Source of the DNA: an uncultured bacterium
GTDB lineage: Bacteria > Bacillota > Clostridia > Lachnospirales > Lachnospiraceae
DNA length: 33,178 bases
NCBI GenBank assembly: GCA_945828315.1
Contig: CALZQA010000023.1
Span: 1 to 33,178, forward strand
Reading direction: 5' to 3'
Position 1 is the stretch's first letter, and every line of letters begins with the position of its first letter. The position numbers and the translations under genes were made by a program. This document shows, in pieces, positions 22,598-32,015 of this stretch. Under the pieces are notes generated by a model. The model saw only the letters and a program-made list of their open reading frames with translations. It made no database searches and had not been told where the DNA came from.

Positions 22598-24887
22598 CTG
22601 CCTCCAGAATCTTTTCCGGGGTAAACGGAAGCTCCGTCAGCCAGACACCGGTCGCCTCGTAGATCGCATGGGCGATCGCCGGAACCGGCGTATCGATCAC
22701 GAGTTCACCGATCGACTTTGCTCCAAATGGTCCGCTCGGCTCGAAACTGCTTTCAAACTCCACATCCAGCTTTCCGATATCCATGCGGGATGGGATCTTA
22801 TACTCCATCAACGAATTTTCCGCGATACTTCCGTCCTTCATGTAGGTCACATTCTCATAAAGCGCCATACCGATACCCTGAACAATACCGCCCTCCAACT
22901 GGATACGGGCCAGGTTTTCATTAATAACCGTGCCACAGTCCGCCACAGCCACATAATTCACAACCATTGCCTCTCCAGTCTCGATGTCAATATCAAGTTC
23001 AACCATGCCAACCATATACGGAGGTGGAGATGTGGGTGAAGAATGCGTCGCTGTCACTTGTAACGCCTCTGTGTTTCCGCACATGGATTTGGTAGCGATC
23101 TCCGTCAGACTCACTGCCTTGCTGCCATCCTCAGATCTCACAGCATCTGCAGTAAACATTACCTGTTCTTCCGGCAGTTCCAGCATACCTGCGCCCAGCG
23201 CGCATATTTTTTCCTGTAACTCCAGACAGGCGCGCTCCACCGCTTTCCCGGTAACATAGGTCGTTGAAGATGCATAGGAACCGGAATCATAGGGCGAGAA
23301 ATCCGTATCCGCGCTGTACACCGTCACGTCACTCATCTCACACTCCATCATCTCCGCAACCATCTGGGCAAGGATCGTGTCACAGCCCGTTCCCATGTCA
23401 GCTGCACCGATGACAAGCGCATAACCGCCATCTTCCGTCAGACGAACCGTCGCACTGCCCACATCCACATTTGAGATGCCGGAGCCCTGCATGGCGATCG
23501 CCATACCCTTTGCTCGAACAGTATGATCATCGACTTTTGTGCAAAGGCAGGTGTCATCCCATCCGATCTTCTCCTTTGCGCGTTGCAGGCAGCGGTCCAA
23601 CGCACAACTCGTAGCCGTCTCCCCATAATAGGAACGGATCACATTGCCCTCTCTGGTCATATTGATCTCACGGATCGCGACCGGGCTGATGCCGAGCCTG
23701 TCCGCCAGCTCGTTCACTGCGGATTCCACCGCAAAAATACCCTGCGGCGCGCCATAGCCGCGGAAAGCTCCTGCTGACTGCAGATTGGTATAAACCACAT
23801 CATAATTAAATCGGTATGCCTGCAACTGATTGGCATAGAGGGAAATGGATTTATGCCCGGAGAGTCCGACCGTTGTAGGGCCGTGCTCACTGTAGGCACC
23901 GCTGTTGGAAAGCGTGTACATATCCATCGCACGGATGTGTCCCTGTGCATCAGCGCCGACCTTTACGTGCACCTCCATTTCATGTCTGGGAGACGCCGCG
24001 ATCTGGCACTCCTCACGGGTATAGACAAGCTTGGAAGGCCGTTTTGTCTTCCATGTCACAAATGCCGGATAGATCTCCGCCACCACGCTCTGCTTCGCGC
24101 CAAAACCCCCTCCGATACGCGGCTTTGTCACCCGGATCTTTGATTTAGGTATGCCCAATGCATTGGAAACAATACGCCGCACATGAAAAATGATCTGCGT
24201 AGAACTGATCACATGCAGTCTGCCGTAGGTATCGATCTCGCAGTAGGTGCGGAAGGTCTCCATCATCGCCTGGTTATTAGCTTTACAGTGTACCGTTTTT
24301 TCAACGATCTGGCTGCACTGCGCGAATGTCTTGTCAAGATCTCCCCAGGAGTCCTCCTCATGAGCCACCAGATTACGCCGGTTGTCAGCGCCCACCGGGC
24401 ATAGAGAGCGCCAGTTATCCTCCGGATGCACCAAAAGCTCATTGTCCTTTGCCGTATGGAAATCCAACACGGCGGGCAACACCTCATAGCTGACCTTCAC
24501 ACGCGCAAGCATCATTTCCGCCGCTTCTTTCGTCTCCGCGGCAATGATCGCCACCGGATCTCCCACGAATCGCACCCGTCTGTCCAGAAGCAGCCGGTCG
24601 TAGGCACTTGGCTCCGGATACGTCTGCCCCGCTGTTGTAAAGCGCTCCTGTGGTACATCTTTATAGGTATAGACAGCTACCGCCCCCGGTACTGCCATCG
24701 CTTTTTCCGTATCGATATCTGTGATCAGTGCATGCGCATGCGGGCTGCGCAGCAGTTTTACCACCAGACAGTCCTGAGGTGTGACATCATCCGTATACAC
24801 CGCCTGCCCTGTCACAAGCTGCATGGCATCAAGCTTGCGGATCGGTTTTGTCACGACACGGTATTCCTTCTGACTGAGCTTACTCAT
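22566..24887 (-). CDS. xdhA: Molybdenum hydroxylase large (molybdopterin) subunit, xanthine dehydrogenase family
   Basis: 773 residues, the usual size of the separate Mo-subunit. The aldehyde oxidase/xanthine dehydrogenase hammerhead domain (about 18-125) precedes the molybdopterin-binding domain with GGGFGAKQ at 259-266 and GAFRGYGAPQGIFAVE. The catalytic Glu lies near 728 in GAKSIGE. Such enzymes hydroxylate purines or other N-heterocycles with water as oxygen source. The adjacent purine-type permease supports a purine substrate; the exact one is not visible. It overlaps the 2Fe-2S gene by 8 bases. Ribosome-binding site GGGGG lies in the end of that gene. Confidence 0.9.
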   Translation of the reverse strand: MSKLSQKEYRVVTKPIRKLDAMQLVTGQAVYTDDVTPQDCLVVKLLRSPHAHALITDIDTEKAMAVPGAVAVYTYKDVPQERFTTAGQTYPEPSAYDRLLLDRRVRFVGDPVAIIAAETKEAAEMMLARVKVSYEVLPAVLDFHTAKDNELLVHPEDNWRSLCPVGADNRRNLVAHEEDSWGDLDKTFAQCSQIVEKTVHCKANNQAMMETFRTYCEIDTYGRLHVISSTQIIFHVRRIVSNALGIPKSKIRVTKPRIGGGFGAKQSVVAEIYPAFVTWKTKRPSKLVYTREECQIAASPRHEMEVHVKVGADAQGHIRAMDMYTLSNSGAYSEHGPTTVGLSGHKSISLYANQLQAYRFNYDVVYTNLQSAGAFRGYGAPQGIFAVESAVNELADRLGISPVAIREINMTREGNVIRSYYGETATSCALDRCLQRAKEKIGWDDTCLCTKVDDHTVRAKGMAIAMQGSGISNVDVGSATVRLTEDGGYALVIGAADMGTGCDTILAQMVAEMMECEMSDVTVYSADTDFSPYDSGSYASSTTYVTGKAVERACLELQEKICALGAGMLELPEEQVMFTADAVRSEDGSKAVSLTEIATKSMCGNTEALQVTATHSSPTSPPPYMVGMVELDIDIETGEAMVVNYVAVADCGTVINENLARIQLEGGIVQGIGMALYENVTYMKDGSIAENSLMEYKIPSRMDIGKLDVEFESSFEPSGPFGAKSIGELVIDTPVPAIAHAIYEATGVWLTELPFTPEKILEAVEQGGKYKNN

Positions 24888-25350
24888 GGCGCACTTCCCC
24901 CTTTTTAAATTCTAAATAAGAGCGGATACCTCTCAGCTGTCCTTCATAGCCTGAGCACCGGCAAAGATTGCCCGCCAGGTACTCCTTGATCTCGTCGTCG
25001 GTAGCCTCCGGATTCTCCCGGTAAAGAGCGATCGCGTTCATCATCAGTCCCGGATTACAAAAACCGCACTGTTCTGCACCTTCATCTGCAATGTAAGCAC
25101 CATACTCTTCCGCTTCTTCCCGCAAGCCTTCCAGCGTCACGACCGAACGACCCTCCACACGCGCTGCCAGCGTACTGCAGCTGAGCACCGGCCTCTCATC
25201 CACAAACACGGTGCAAAGGCCACAGTTTCCGGTCTCGCATCCGCGCTTCACACTATAGCATTTCATACTGCGCAGGAGATCCAGGAGCAACGTGTCCGCG
25301 GAAATTTCCACGACGCGGGGTACCTCATTTAAAGTAAATTTCAGTTCCAT
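24880..25350 (-). CDS. xdhC: 2Fe-2S subunit of the molybdenum hydroxylase
   Basis: 156 residues. The plant-type ferredoxin cluster ligands are Cys38, Cys43, Cys46 and Cys58; the second, all-helical cluster uses Cys95, Cys98, Cys130 and Cys132 (QCGFC and CRC motifs). Both clusters are complete, so it can pass electrons from the Mo centre to the FAD subunit. ATG 25350 starts one base after the stop codon of the FAD-subunit gene and has AAAGGAGG upstream. The frame is open 15 codons further, but those overlap the previous gene. The gene symbol follows the order of three-subunit enzymes and may be named differently elsewhere. Confidence 0.93.
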   Translation of the reverse strand: MELKFTLNEVPRVVEISADTLLLDLLRSMKCYSVKRGCETGNCGLCTVFVDERPVLSCSTLAARVEGRSVVTLEGLREEAEEYGAYIADEGAEQCGFCNPGLMMNAIALYRENPEATDDEIKEYLAGNLCRCSGYEGQLRGIRSYLEFKKGEVRHE

Positions 25351-25351
25351 C

Positions 25352-26209
25352 TTACGCCTGTCCTCCTTTCGTCTGCACTGCTGCTGTCTGCGCATGAACC
25401 GCCTTTTCGGTTTCCGCCAGTTCCATCACATTGCGCTTTGTCAACACTGCGATCATCTTTTTGCGGTAATCCGCGCTCGCGCGCACATTCGATCCGGTGG
25501 CAAACTGTTCTGACACCCATTTTCCAAAAGCAGCTGCCGTCTCCGGAGTGATGCCATCCTTTAGCATATCCGTCAAGTCTGCTGTGTACGCAGCTCGCAT
25601 GGGTCTTGCGCCTACGCTCACACGGTAAACACCGTTCACCTTTGCAGCGCAGCAGGTCAGCACAGGAAAATCCGTCTCGGAATTTCGCACACTGCGGTAA
25701 GCAACCGCCTCCACATGCTTCGGCAAAATGACCGCCTCCAGAATATCATTTTTCAATTCCTTATCAAGCGGTGCAGCTGACGCGTACACAGACAGCGGCA
25801 TCTCACCCGCATGATAAAACTTCACCTTCGCATCCAGCGCCAGAAACAGTGTCAGCACATCTGAAAAACCAAAGCGCCCGAAAATACTGCCGCCCACTGT
25901 CGCCACATTGCGAAACTGTACGCCGACAATATGGCGCAGACTCTCATGCAACGCCTCACCCAGATATGCGCGTAGCCCTTCGTGCTGCTCCAGGTCGCGC
26001 AGGCTCACCATCGCACCGATGGTAAAAGCCTCCTCTGTTTCCATGATCTGATCCAGTCCCAGATCTGAGAGGTCGATCACGCCGCCAACTGTGCGACGCT
26101 GCAGCTTCAACCATAGCATACCGCCCAGAACAACATTACTCTTTTTCTGATTTAATTCATACGCCTCCTCGAGACTCTTTACCCGATAATACTGCTTAAA
26201 TTTCAGCAT
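25352..26209 (-). CDS. xdhB: FAD-binding subunit of the molybdenum hydroxylase (divergent)
   Basis: 285 residues in the CO dehydrogenase flavoprotein family. The two FAD-pyrophosphate loops are recognisable but unusual. The first reads VLGGMLWLKL where most have a GGTDL-like sequence. The second reads TVGGSIFGRFGFSD where most have GGNIANASP. In this it resembles the YgfM-like branch rather than classical XdhB. The C-terminal domain (from about 160) is normal in length. It is the first of the three structural genes, 57 bases after the permease, and GGAG precedes ATG 26209. Confidence 0.85.
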   Translation of the reverse strand: MLKFKQYYRVKSLEEAYELNQKKSNVVLGGMLWLKLQRRTVGGVIDLSDLGLDQIMETEEAFTIGAMVSLRDLEQHEGLRAYLGEALHESLRHIVGVQFRNVATVGGSIFGRFGFSDVLTLFLALDAKVKFYHAGEMPLSVYASAAPLDKELKNDILEAVILPKHVEAVAYRSVRNSETDFPVLTCCAAKVNGVYRVSVGARPMRAAYTADLTDMLKDGITPETAAAFGKWVSEQFATGSNVRASADYRKKMIAVLTKRNVMELAETEKAVHAQTAAVQTKGGQA

Positions 26210-26266
26210 GGAGTTCTCCTTTTCCGGATCCCGCCGGTGTAAATCCTGTTCGGAATCTTTTGTATT

Positions 26267-27676
26267 TTATTCTAAATTTGTTGTATTGTCCTTCTTTGGA
26301 AGAACGATATTCAAAATGATCGCTACCACTGCTGCCGGTACGATACCGCTGCCTCCAAAGGTCAGGCGCAGCAGCTCCGGCAGATTATTCAGGAGCGCAC
26401 TGTTGGCTCCCACACCGTAACCCAGACCAAGCGCCACAGACACGATCGTGATATTGCGTGCGGTCAAAGGCTCCTTGGTGATCAGCTGGATACCGCTGAT
26501 CACAATGGATGAAAACATGATCACAGCAGCTCCGCCCAGCACGCTCTGCGGCATGATGGAGATCAGTCCCGCAAGCTTCGGAAACAATCCACACAGGATC
26601 AAAAATACTGCGCCGCAGGCAAGCGCCATCTGATTGACTACCTTGGTCAGCGTAACAAGACCTACGTTCTGCGAAAAAGACGTATTCGGCAATACACCAA
26701 ACAACGCTGCAAATGAAGAACCGAGACCGTCACACATCACTCCGCCGGACAATTCCTTATCTGTTGCCTCACGGCTCATGCCGCCCTCCATAACGCCGGA
26801 TATATCACCGACTGTCTCCACTGCCGTTACAATAAACATGATCATCACCGGCAGGATCGCACGACCGTCAAACACGAGCTTCACAGGCATCAGTTTCGGA
26901 AGTGCAAACCAACCCGCGGAACTGACCTTGTCAAAATTCAGAACCCAGGCCTTGGTGTACTCCACACCGTCCGCGTTAACTGCGGTCGTCGGGAGTACCA
27001 TTCCCATGATAAAGCAGACAATATATCCCACAATAATACCGATCAGGATCGCAGAAGAACTCGCCATGCCCTTTGCAAAATGCTTCACAGCGAGAATGAC
27101 AACCAGAACGATGAGTCCCACAAGCAGATTTTCCAAAGAGCCGAAATCCGAAGCATTGTTGCCGCCGCCAAAAGAATTGACGCCGACACTGATCAGCGAC
27201 AGACCAATCGCCAAAACGACCGTACCGGTCACCACCGAAGGAAAAAAACGCCGCAGCGGCTTTAAAAAAAAGCCCAAAACCGTCTCAAACAATCCGCCGA
27301 TCACAGACGCACCCATGATGGCCCCGTAGGCCAGCACACCGCCGCCCATGCTGGCAGCCACGCTGCTGAACACGCCGATAAAGCCGGAGCTGGTTCCCAT
27401 AATGATCGGCACCTTTCCGCCTACCGGACCGATGGAAAACAACTGCACCAGTGTCACGATACCGGCAACTACCATCGCATTCTGTAACAGCTGCACATAT
27501 ACAGACGCGAATTCCGAACCAGCACCGATCCCACAGGCGCCACAGATGACAATGAGAGGGGTCAGATTTCCCACAAACATCGCCAGCACATGCTGCAAAC
27601 CGTAAAGAATCGCCTTGCCGGTCGGAATCTTGCCGTAAAACTCATAGGGTGACGTGTAGTCATTTTTCTTTTGCAT
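26267..27676 (-). CDS. NCS2-family purine permease (xanthine/uric acid type)
   Basis: 469-residue membrane protein with about 14 transmembrane segments of the nucleobase/ascorbate family. The signature FSQNVGLVTLTKV and the upstream ETVGDISGV segment (substrate-side acid) are typical of xanthine and urate carriers rather than uracil carriers. It would bring in the purine for the hydroxylase encoded downstream. The frame is open 20 codons upstream, but ATG 27676 has AAAGGAG 7 bases before it and gives the usual family start. A very AT-rich region and a hairpin that also ends the coaBC operon precede it. Confidence 0.88.
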   Translation of the reverse strand: MQKKNDYTSPYEFYGKIPTGKAILYGLQHVLAMFVGNLTPLIVICGACGIGAGSEFASVYVQLLQNAMVVAGIVTLVQLFSIGPVGGKVPIIMGTSSGFIGVFSSVAASMGGGVLAYGAIMGASVIGGLFETVLGFFLKPLRRFFPSVVTGTVVLAIGLSLISVGVNSFGGGNNASDFGSLENLLVGLIVLVVILAVKHFAKGMASSSAILIGIIVGYIVCFIMGMVLPTTAVNADGVEYTKAWVLNFDKVSSAGWFALPKLMPVKLVFDGRAILPVMIMFIVTAVETVGDISGVMEGGMSREATDKELSGGVMCDGLGSSFAALFGVLPNTSFSQNVGLVTLTKVVNQMALACGAVFLILCGLFPKLAGLISIMPQSVLGGAAVIMFSSIVISGIQLITKEPLTARNITIVSVALGLGYGVGANSALLNNLPELLRLTFGGSGIVPAAVVAIILNIVLPKKDNTTNLE

Positions 27677-27723
27677 AAATAAACTCCTTTCATAACTGCC
27701 CGGTTTCCGCGCAATTCTGTCAT

Positions 27724-27772
27724 AAAAAATTCCCATAAGTATGTTTAATCATAGCATACTTACGGGAATTTT
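27724..27772 (-). terminator. Terminator after coaBC, overlapping the permease promoter
   Basis: AAAATTCCC-A-TAAGTATG (27726-27743) pairs with CATACTTA-C-GGGAATTTT (27755-27772), one mismatch in the middle, 11-base loop, then T residues on the minus strand down to 27724. It ends the pan/coaBC operon. Confidence 0.85.
27748..27756 (-). promoter_or_regulatory. Extended -10 promoter of the permease/hydroxylase operon
   Basis: TGCTATGAT on the minus strand, with the -10 TATGAT (27748-27753) inside the loop of the coaBC terminator. The -35 position (27771-27776) reads TTTTAA, a poor match, so the promoter may need an activator. The inverted repeat around it could also be an operator. Confidence 0.5.
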
Positions 27773-27786
27773 AAAAGCAATAAACA

Positions 27787-28980
27787 CTACTTACTTTTTA
27801 TCAGAATACGGTCCAGGATCCGGTGTGCCACATCAAGCTTTGACATGATCGGCAGTTCCTCCATGCCGTCCGGGCAGATCAGCGTCACCACATTCGTCTC
27901 CGTTCCAAAGCCGGCGCCCTGCGTGCGCAGATTATTTGCCGCGATCATATCCAGATTCTTTTTCTTCAGCTTCTGTTCGGAATTCTCCAGCAGGTTCTCC
28001 GTCTCCATCGAAAAACCGCAGATAAACTGGTCTGAGCGCTTGCGTGCGCCAAGTGTACCCAGAATATCGGTGGTACGGGCGAGTTCCAGTACATTGTCGC
28101 CCTCTTTTTTCTTGATCTTGTGATCCACAAACTTTTTCGGGCGATAGTCTGCCACAGCTGCTGCCATGACGAGGATATCCGTATCGTCAAAACGTTTCTC
28201 CACCGCCTCAAACATATCCTGCGCACTGACGACAGGCACAACATCCACATCCAGCGGCGGTTCCAGATCTGTCGGCGCACTCACCAGTGTCACCTGTGCT
28301 CCGCGCAGCATCGCCGCTTTCGCCAGTGCATAACCCATCTTTCCGGTAGAGTGGTTTGTCAGATAGCGCACCGGGTCCAGCGCTTCCTGCGTCGCCCCCG
28401 CAGTGATCAGCACTTTTTTCCCTGCAAGATCCTTTTCACAAGCGATCTCCGCCTCAATATATCCAAATAACGTTTCCGGCTCCGGCATTTTTCCGGCTCC
28501 GGTATCCCCACAGGCAAGATAGCCGCTGGCAGGCGCGATCACCTTCATGCCATATTTTTGCAGCGTGTAGATATTGTCCTGAACAATAGGATTTTCGTAC
28601 ATATTTGTATTCATGGCAGGCGACACGAGGATCGGCGCCTTGCAGGCAAGCAGCGTCGTCGTCAGCATATCATCCGCGATCCCGTGCGCCATCTTCCCGA
28701 TGACATTCGCACTGGCCGGTGCGACCAGAGCGACGTCCGCCCGCTTCGCCAGCGATACATGCTCCACCTGAAACTCAAAGTTCCGGTCAAAGGTATCCAC
28801 CAGACATTTATTCCCCGTCAGCGTCTCAAAAGTAATGGGATTGATAAAGTTCGTAGCATTTTTCGTCATGATCACATGGACATCCGCATGCTGCTTGACG
28901 AGCATGCTGGCAAGCGATGCGATCTTGTATGCCGCAATACTGCCGGTCACACCCAAAAGAACCGTTTTATCCTTTAACAT
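27787..28980 (-). CDS. coaBC: Phosphopantothenoylcysteine synthetase/decarboxylase (CoaBC)
   Basis: 397-residue bifunctional enzyme of coenzyme A synthesis: it joins cysteine to 4'-phosphopantothenate, then decarboxylates to phosphopantetheine. The N-terminal CoaC flavoprotein domain has His74, the PAMN motif (Asn124) and Cys157 in YLACGDTGAGK. The C-terminal CoaB domain has the dimer and CTP region (ITAGATQEALDPVRYLTNHS) and the Lys-rich KIKKKEGD. Its ATG follows the panD stop codon directly (TAAATG) with AGGAGG inside panD, so it is coupled to the pantothenate genes. Confidence 0.96.
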   Translation of the reverse strand: MLKDKTVLLGVTGSIAAYKIASLASMLVKQHADVHVIMTKNATNFINPITFETLTGNKCLVDTFDRNFEFQVEHVSLAKRADVALVAPASANVIGKMAHGIADDMLTTTLLACKAPILVSPAMNTNMYENPIVQDNIYTLQKYGMKVIAPASGYLACGDTGAGKMPEPETLFGYIEAEIACEKDLAGKKVLITAGATQEALDPVRYLTNHSTGKMGYALAKAAMLRGAQVTLVSAPTDLEPPLDVDVVPVVSAQDMFEAVEKRFDDTDILVMAAAVADYRPKKFVDHKIKKKEGDNVLELARTTDILGTLGARKRSDQFICGFSMETENLLENSEQKLKKKNLDMIAANNLRTQGAGFGTETNVVTLICPDGMEELPIMSKLDVAHRILDRILIKSK

Positions 28981-29379
28981 TTACGCCTCCTGCATATCTT
29001 CGAGTCTGCCATGCTTCTCGTAGTTCGTAATGCGCTCCACATGATTGTTCTCATCCACAAAGACAACGGTCGGCTTGTGGTCCTTCGCCTCCTCCGGTGT
29101 CATCGTGGCATACGCCATGATAATGATCTTATCCCCGGTGGAAACACAGCGGGCCGCCGCGCCGTTCAGGCAGATCATTCCGCTGCCGCGCTCACCTGCG
29201 ATCGTATAGGTTTCAAAACGACTGCCGTTGTTGATGTCCACGATCTGCACCTTTTCGTATTCCAGAATGCCGGAAGCCTCCAACAGCGCCTCATCCACCG
29301 TGATGCTGCCCACGTAGTCCAGCTCCGCCTGCACGGCCGTCGCGCGGTGGATCTTTCCTTTCAAAAGTTCGATGTTCAT
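28981..29379 (-). CDS. panD: Aspartate 1-decarboxylase
   Basis: 132-residue pyruvoyl enzyme that makes beta-alanine from aspartate for pantothenate. The self-processing site Gly24-Ser25 in DYVGSIT is intact, as are the residues around NGAAAR that hold the active site. It is made as a proenzyme and cut before Ser25. It lies 13 bases after panC and touches coaBC. GAGG precedes ATG 29379. Confidence 0.97.
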   Translation of the reverse strand: MNIELLKGKIHRATAVQAELDYVGSITVDEALLEASGILEYEKVQIVDINNGSRFETYTIAGERGSGMICLNGAAARCVSTGDKIIIMAYATMTPEEAKDHKPTVVFVDENNHVERITNYEKHGRLEDMQEA

Positions 29380-29392
29380 ATAGCTTTTTCCT

Positions 29393-30232
29393 CTAAATCA
29401 TAAAGTTATCAATTAATCTCGTTTTTCCAATATATACTGCCAGTGCCACTAACATCGGCGCTTTCACGGTATCGATCTGCTGCATGGTCAGACCGTCCAC
29501 TGCTTTCACATAATCAATGCGCGCCAACGGCTCCTTCTCGATCAGTGCGCTCATCTCGGAAACGACCTTTTTCGCATCGGTCTCGCCTCCTGCCACCAGC
29601 TCCTGTCCAAGCTTTACGGCTTTTGACAGTACAAGTGCAGCCTGACGCTCCTCCGCAGAGAGATAAGTATTGCGGGAGCTCTTTGCCAGACCATCCTCCT
29701 CCCGCACGATGGGACAGCCAATGATCTCCAGATCCATGTTCAGATCCTGTACCATGCGCTTGATGATCGCCAACTGCTGCGCATCCTTCTGTCCAAAATA
29801 CGCCCGGTCAGGCTGTACGATATTGAACAGCTTGTTGACGACCGTACACACGCCGCGAAAATGTACCGGACGAGAAAGCCCGCATAACTCCTCGGTCAGC
29901 ACAGACATATCCACGTACGAGCAGAAGCCGTCTGTGTACATCTCCTCCGGTTCGGGATGAAAGATCAGATCTGCGCCCAGTGTCTCGCAATAAGCGCTGT
30001 CCTTGTCCAGGTCTCTGGGGTAGCTCTCCAGATCCTCTCCCGGTCCGAACTGCATCGGGTTGACAAAAATGCTGACAACGACCTTGTCATTCTCCTTGCG
30101 CGCACGGCTGATCAGACTGCCGTGTCCCTCGTGTAAATAGCCCATCGTCGGGACAAAGCCGACGCTGCAGCCCTCTTTTTTCCATGCTTTTACCTGTGTT
30201 CTAACTTCATTTATCGTAGTTGCGATCTGCAT
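29393..30232 (-). CDS. panC: Pantothenate synthetase (pantoate-beta-alanine ligase)
   Basis: 279-residue cytoplasmic ligase that joins pantoate and beta-alanine with ATP by an adenylate intermediate. The nucleotidyltransferase motif [13 protein letters not shown] (HxGH-like) is at about 28-40, [13 protein letters not shown] follows, and FGQKDAQQ and the KSSRN loop are present. AAAGGAG precedes ATG 30232; it follows panB by 12 bases. Confidence 0.97.
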   Translation of the reverse strand: MQIATTINEVRTQVKAWKKEGCSVGFVPTMGYLHEGHGSLISRARKENDKVVVSIFVNPMQFGPGEDLESYPRDLDKDSAYCETLGADLIFHPEPEEMYTDGFCSYVDMSVLTEELCGLSRPVHFRGVCTVVNKLFNIVQPDRAYFGQKDAQQLAIIKRMVQDLNMDLEIIGCPIVREEDGLAKSSRNTYLSAEERQAALVLSKAVKLGQELVAGGETDAKKVVSEMSALIEKEPLARIDYVKAVDGLTMQQIDTVKAPMLVALAVYIGKTRLIDNFMI

Positions 30233-30244
30233 TGTTTTTCTCCT

Positions 30245-31072
30245 TTAATATAATTTCTCCAGCACATCATCTGCAATGCCGTAGGTCTGTGCCTCGGTGG
30301 GGAATGTGCCTGCCTTTACCTCTGCGGTGTAATCCGCAAACGCGCCCTTCATGATCTCGCCGACCTCTGCGAAATGCTTCACAAATTTCGGCACATAATC
30401 GGAAAACATCCCGAGCATATCCTGATATACCAAAACCTGTCCGTCACAGCCTGCACCGGCACCGATGCCGATGGTCGGAATGGAAACAGACTCCGTGATC
30501 TTTGCTGCGATCGCTGCCGGTACACATTCCAGAACAACCATTGATGCTCCGGCTTCCTCCACGCGCTTTGCGTCATCGATCAGCTTCTGTGCCGCTTCCA
30601 CAGTTTTTCCCTGCACCTTAAACCCGCCAAATGCATTGACAGACTGCGGTGTCAGTCCCAAATGAGCGCACACGGGGATAGACGCATCCACGATCGCGCG
30701 AATCTGCTCGCAGACAGTGGCTCCGCCCTCTAATTTCACGCCGTTGGCACGGCCCTCTTTCATCAATCTTCCGGCATTGGTAACTGCATCATAAATCGAT
30801 GCCTGATAAGACATAAACGGCATGTCAGCAAGAATAAAGGCATTCTTCGCGCCTCTTGCCACAGCCGCAGTGTGATGGATCATTTCGTCCATAGTGACAG
30901 ACAGGGTATCCTCATAACCGAGCATCACCTGTCCAAGTGAATCTCCGATCAATAAAACATTGATCCCCGCCTCGTCCATCAGCTTTGCCATGGAATAGTC
31001 GTAACAGGTCAGCATCGTGATCTTGTCTTGGCTTTCCTTCTGCTTACGAAGCGTCAAAACAGTGTTCTTCAT
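30245..31072 (-). CDS. panB: Ketopantoate hydroxymethyltransferase
   Basis: 275-residue TIM-barrel enzyme that adds a hydroxymethyl group from methylene-tetrahydrofolate to 2-ketoisovalerate, the first committed step of pantothenate synthesis. Motifs [32 protein letters not shown], the metal/substrate loops and HLGLTPQSV are complete. The frame is open 18 codons upstream through the terminator hairpin; ATG 31072, with GGAGG 9 bases upstream and the usual MKNTV-like start, is correct. First gene of the operon panB, panC, panD, coaBC. A ketopantoate reductase (panE) is not in the window. Confidence 0.97.
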   Translation of the reverse strand: MKNTVLTLRKQKESQDKITMLTCYDYSMAKLMDEAGINVLLIGDSLGQVMLGYEDTLSVTMDEMIHHTAAVARGAKNAFILADMPFMSYQASIYDAVTNAGRLMKEGRANGVKLEGGATVCEQIRAIVDASIPVCAHLGLTPQSVNAFGGFKVQGKTVEAAQKLIDDAKRVEEAGASMVVLECVPAAIAAKITESVSIPTIGIGAGAGCDGQVLVYQDMLGMFSDYVPKFVKHFAEVGEIMKGAFADYTAEVKAGTFPTEAQTYGIADDVLEKLY

Positions 31073-31086
31073 TATTAAATTCCTCC

Positions 31087-31141
31087 AAAAAAAGTGGTAC
31101 AGTCCCGGTGAACGGGTACCGTCCATCGGTCACTATACCAC
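31087..31141 (-). terminator. Terminator before panB, overlapping the pan promoter
   Basis: GTGGTACAGT (31094-31103) pairs with ACTATACCAC (31132-31141), one mismatch, with an inner hairpin around ACGGGTACCGT. Seven T follow on the minus strand (31093-31087) just ahead of the panB GGAGG. It ends the methyltransferase transcript. Confidence 0.75.
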
Positions 31142-31160
31142 CATTTATTGGAATTGTAAA
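31132..31160 (-). promoter_or_regulatory. Promoter of the pantothenate operon
   Basis: On the minus strand TTTACA (31155-31160), 17 bases, TATAGT (31132-31137). The -10 lies in the 5' arm of the upstream terminator, so the panB transcript (start near 31125) lacks that arm and is not terminated by it. Confidence 0.7.
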
Positions 31161-31172
31161 TATCATTTTATC

Positions 31173-32015
31173 TTAGTATTTTCTCAGGATGTCGACGGTG
31201 TGAGAGCTCGCCCCCAGCAGTTCCGCGCGCTCGCAGTTCTTCAGCTGATACTGCAGGAAAAGGCCGAAGGTCGCATCATCCATCGCATTTAAGACCGGAC
31301 GAATGTAGTCCGCCGGTCCATCCGGCGCAATGATCAGCTCACGTTTCAAGCCGACCGCCTCATTCAACGCATCGATCTGCTCTAAACGCACATAATCATA
31401 CAGCTCATTTTCATTATGGAGGATTTGAAAATCATCCGTCAATTCGCCGTTTTGTACGCGCTCTACGATATGATCTTCCATAAAACCGTACTTGATCACG
31501 CTGTAATCATTCATAACGTACGCCACCATGATGATCCCGCCCGGTCTGGTGACGCGCTTTGCCTCAGAGAGCGCCTGTATCTGGTCTGCATCCGAGTGCA
31601 GGTGATACATCGGCCCGAACAGTAATGCCAGATCAAAGCTGTTGTCCGCAAAACGCTTCAGCTTCAACGCGTTGCCCTGATATGCCTTCACGTTTGCGCC
31701 CTTCTGCTTTAAGATGCCGAGATTATATTTCACCAGCTCCACGGCTGTTACATCGTATCCTTCCGCTGCAAGCGCCACACTGTAGCGGCCGGTGCCGGCA
31801 CCGATGTCGATGATCTTCAATGGCTCCGTCTGCCGGTTTTCCACATGCCCGGATGCCGCCTGACCCGGTTCCACATCAGCCTCGCGTTCTCGCTCCAGCA
31901 ACTCCAGATATCGGTGAATATAGTGCATCGTCGTGTGATACTCCACCTGTCCGTGGCGGCTCTGCAACCGTTTTTCCTCATTAAATTTATTATAGTAGGC
32001 AACCAGATCCGTCAT
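31173..32015 (-). CDS. Class I SAM-dependent methyltransferase
   Basis: 280 residues with a Rossmann methyltransferase core: motif I IIDIGAGTGRYSVALA at about residues 68-83, an acidic residue after strand 2 (VTAVELV), and FDLALLFGPMYHL for motif IV. The substrate is unknown. An N-terminal helical part and a C-terminal extension (ENELYDYVRLEQIDALNEAV) probably bind it. The ATG overlaps the stop of the FNT-type channel gene (ATGA), so the two are coupled. The frame opens 13 codons earlier, inside the channel gene, without a ribosome-binding site. Confidence 0.85.
   Translation of the reverse strand: MTDLVAYYNKFNEEKRLQSRHGQVEYHTTMHYIHRYLELLEREREADVEPGQAASGHVENRQTEPLKIIDIGAGTGRYSVALAAEGYDVTAVELVKYNLGILKQKGANVKAYQGNALKLKRFADNSFDLALLFGPMYHLHSDADQIQALSEAKRVTRPGGIIMVAYVMNDYSVIKYGFMEDHIVERVQNGELTDDFQILHNENELYDYVRLEQIDALNEAVGLKRELIIAPDGPADYIRPVLNAMDDATFGLFLQYQLKNCERAELLGASSHTVDILRKY

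Noticed and set aside
27677-27786. Purine riboswitch before the NCS2 permease
   Set aside because: The only structure is a simple long hairpin acting as terminator; purine riboswitch core bases are absent.
31073-31126. 18-residue N-terminal extension of panB
   Set aside because: It would be translated through the terminator hairpin and lacks a ribosome-binding site; ATG 31072 has GGAGG and the normal family start.
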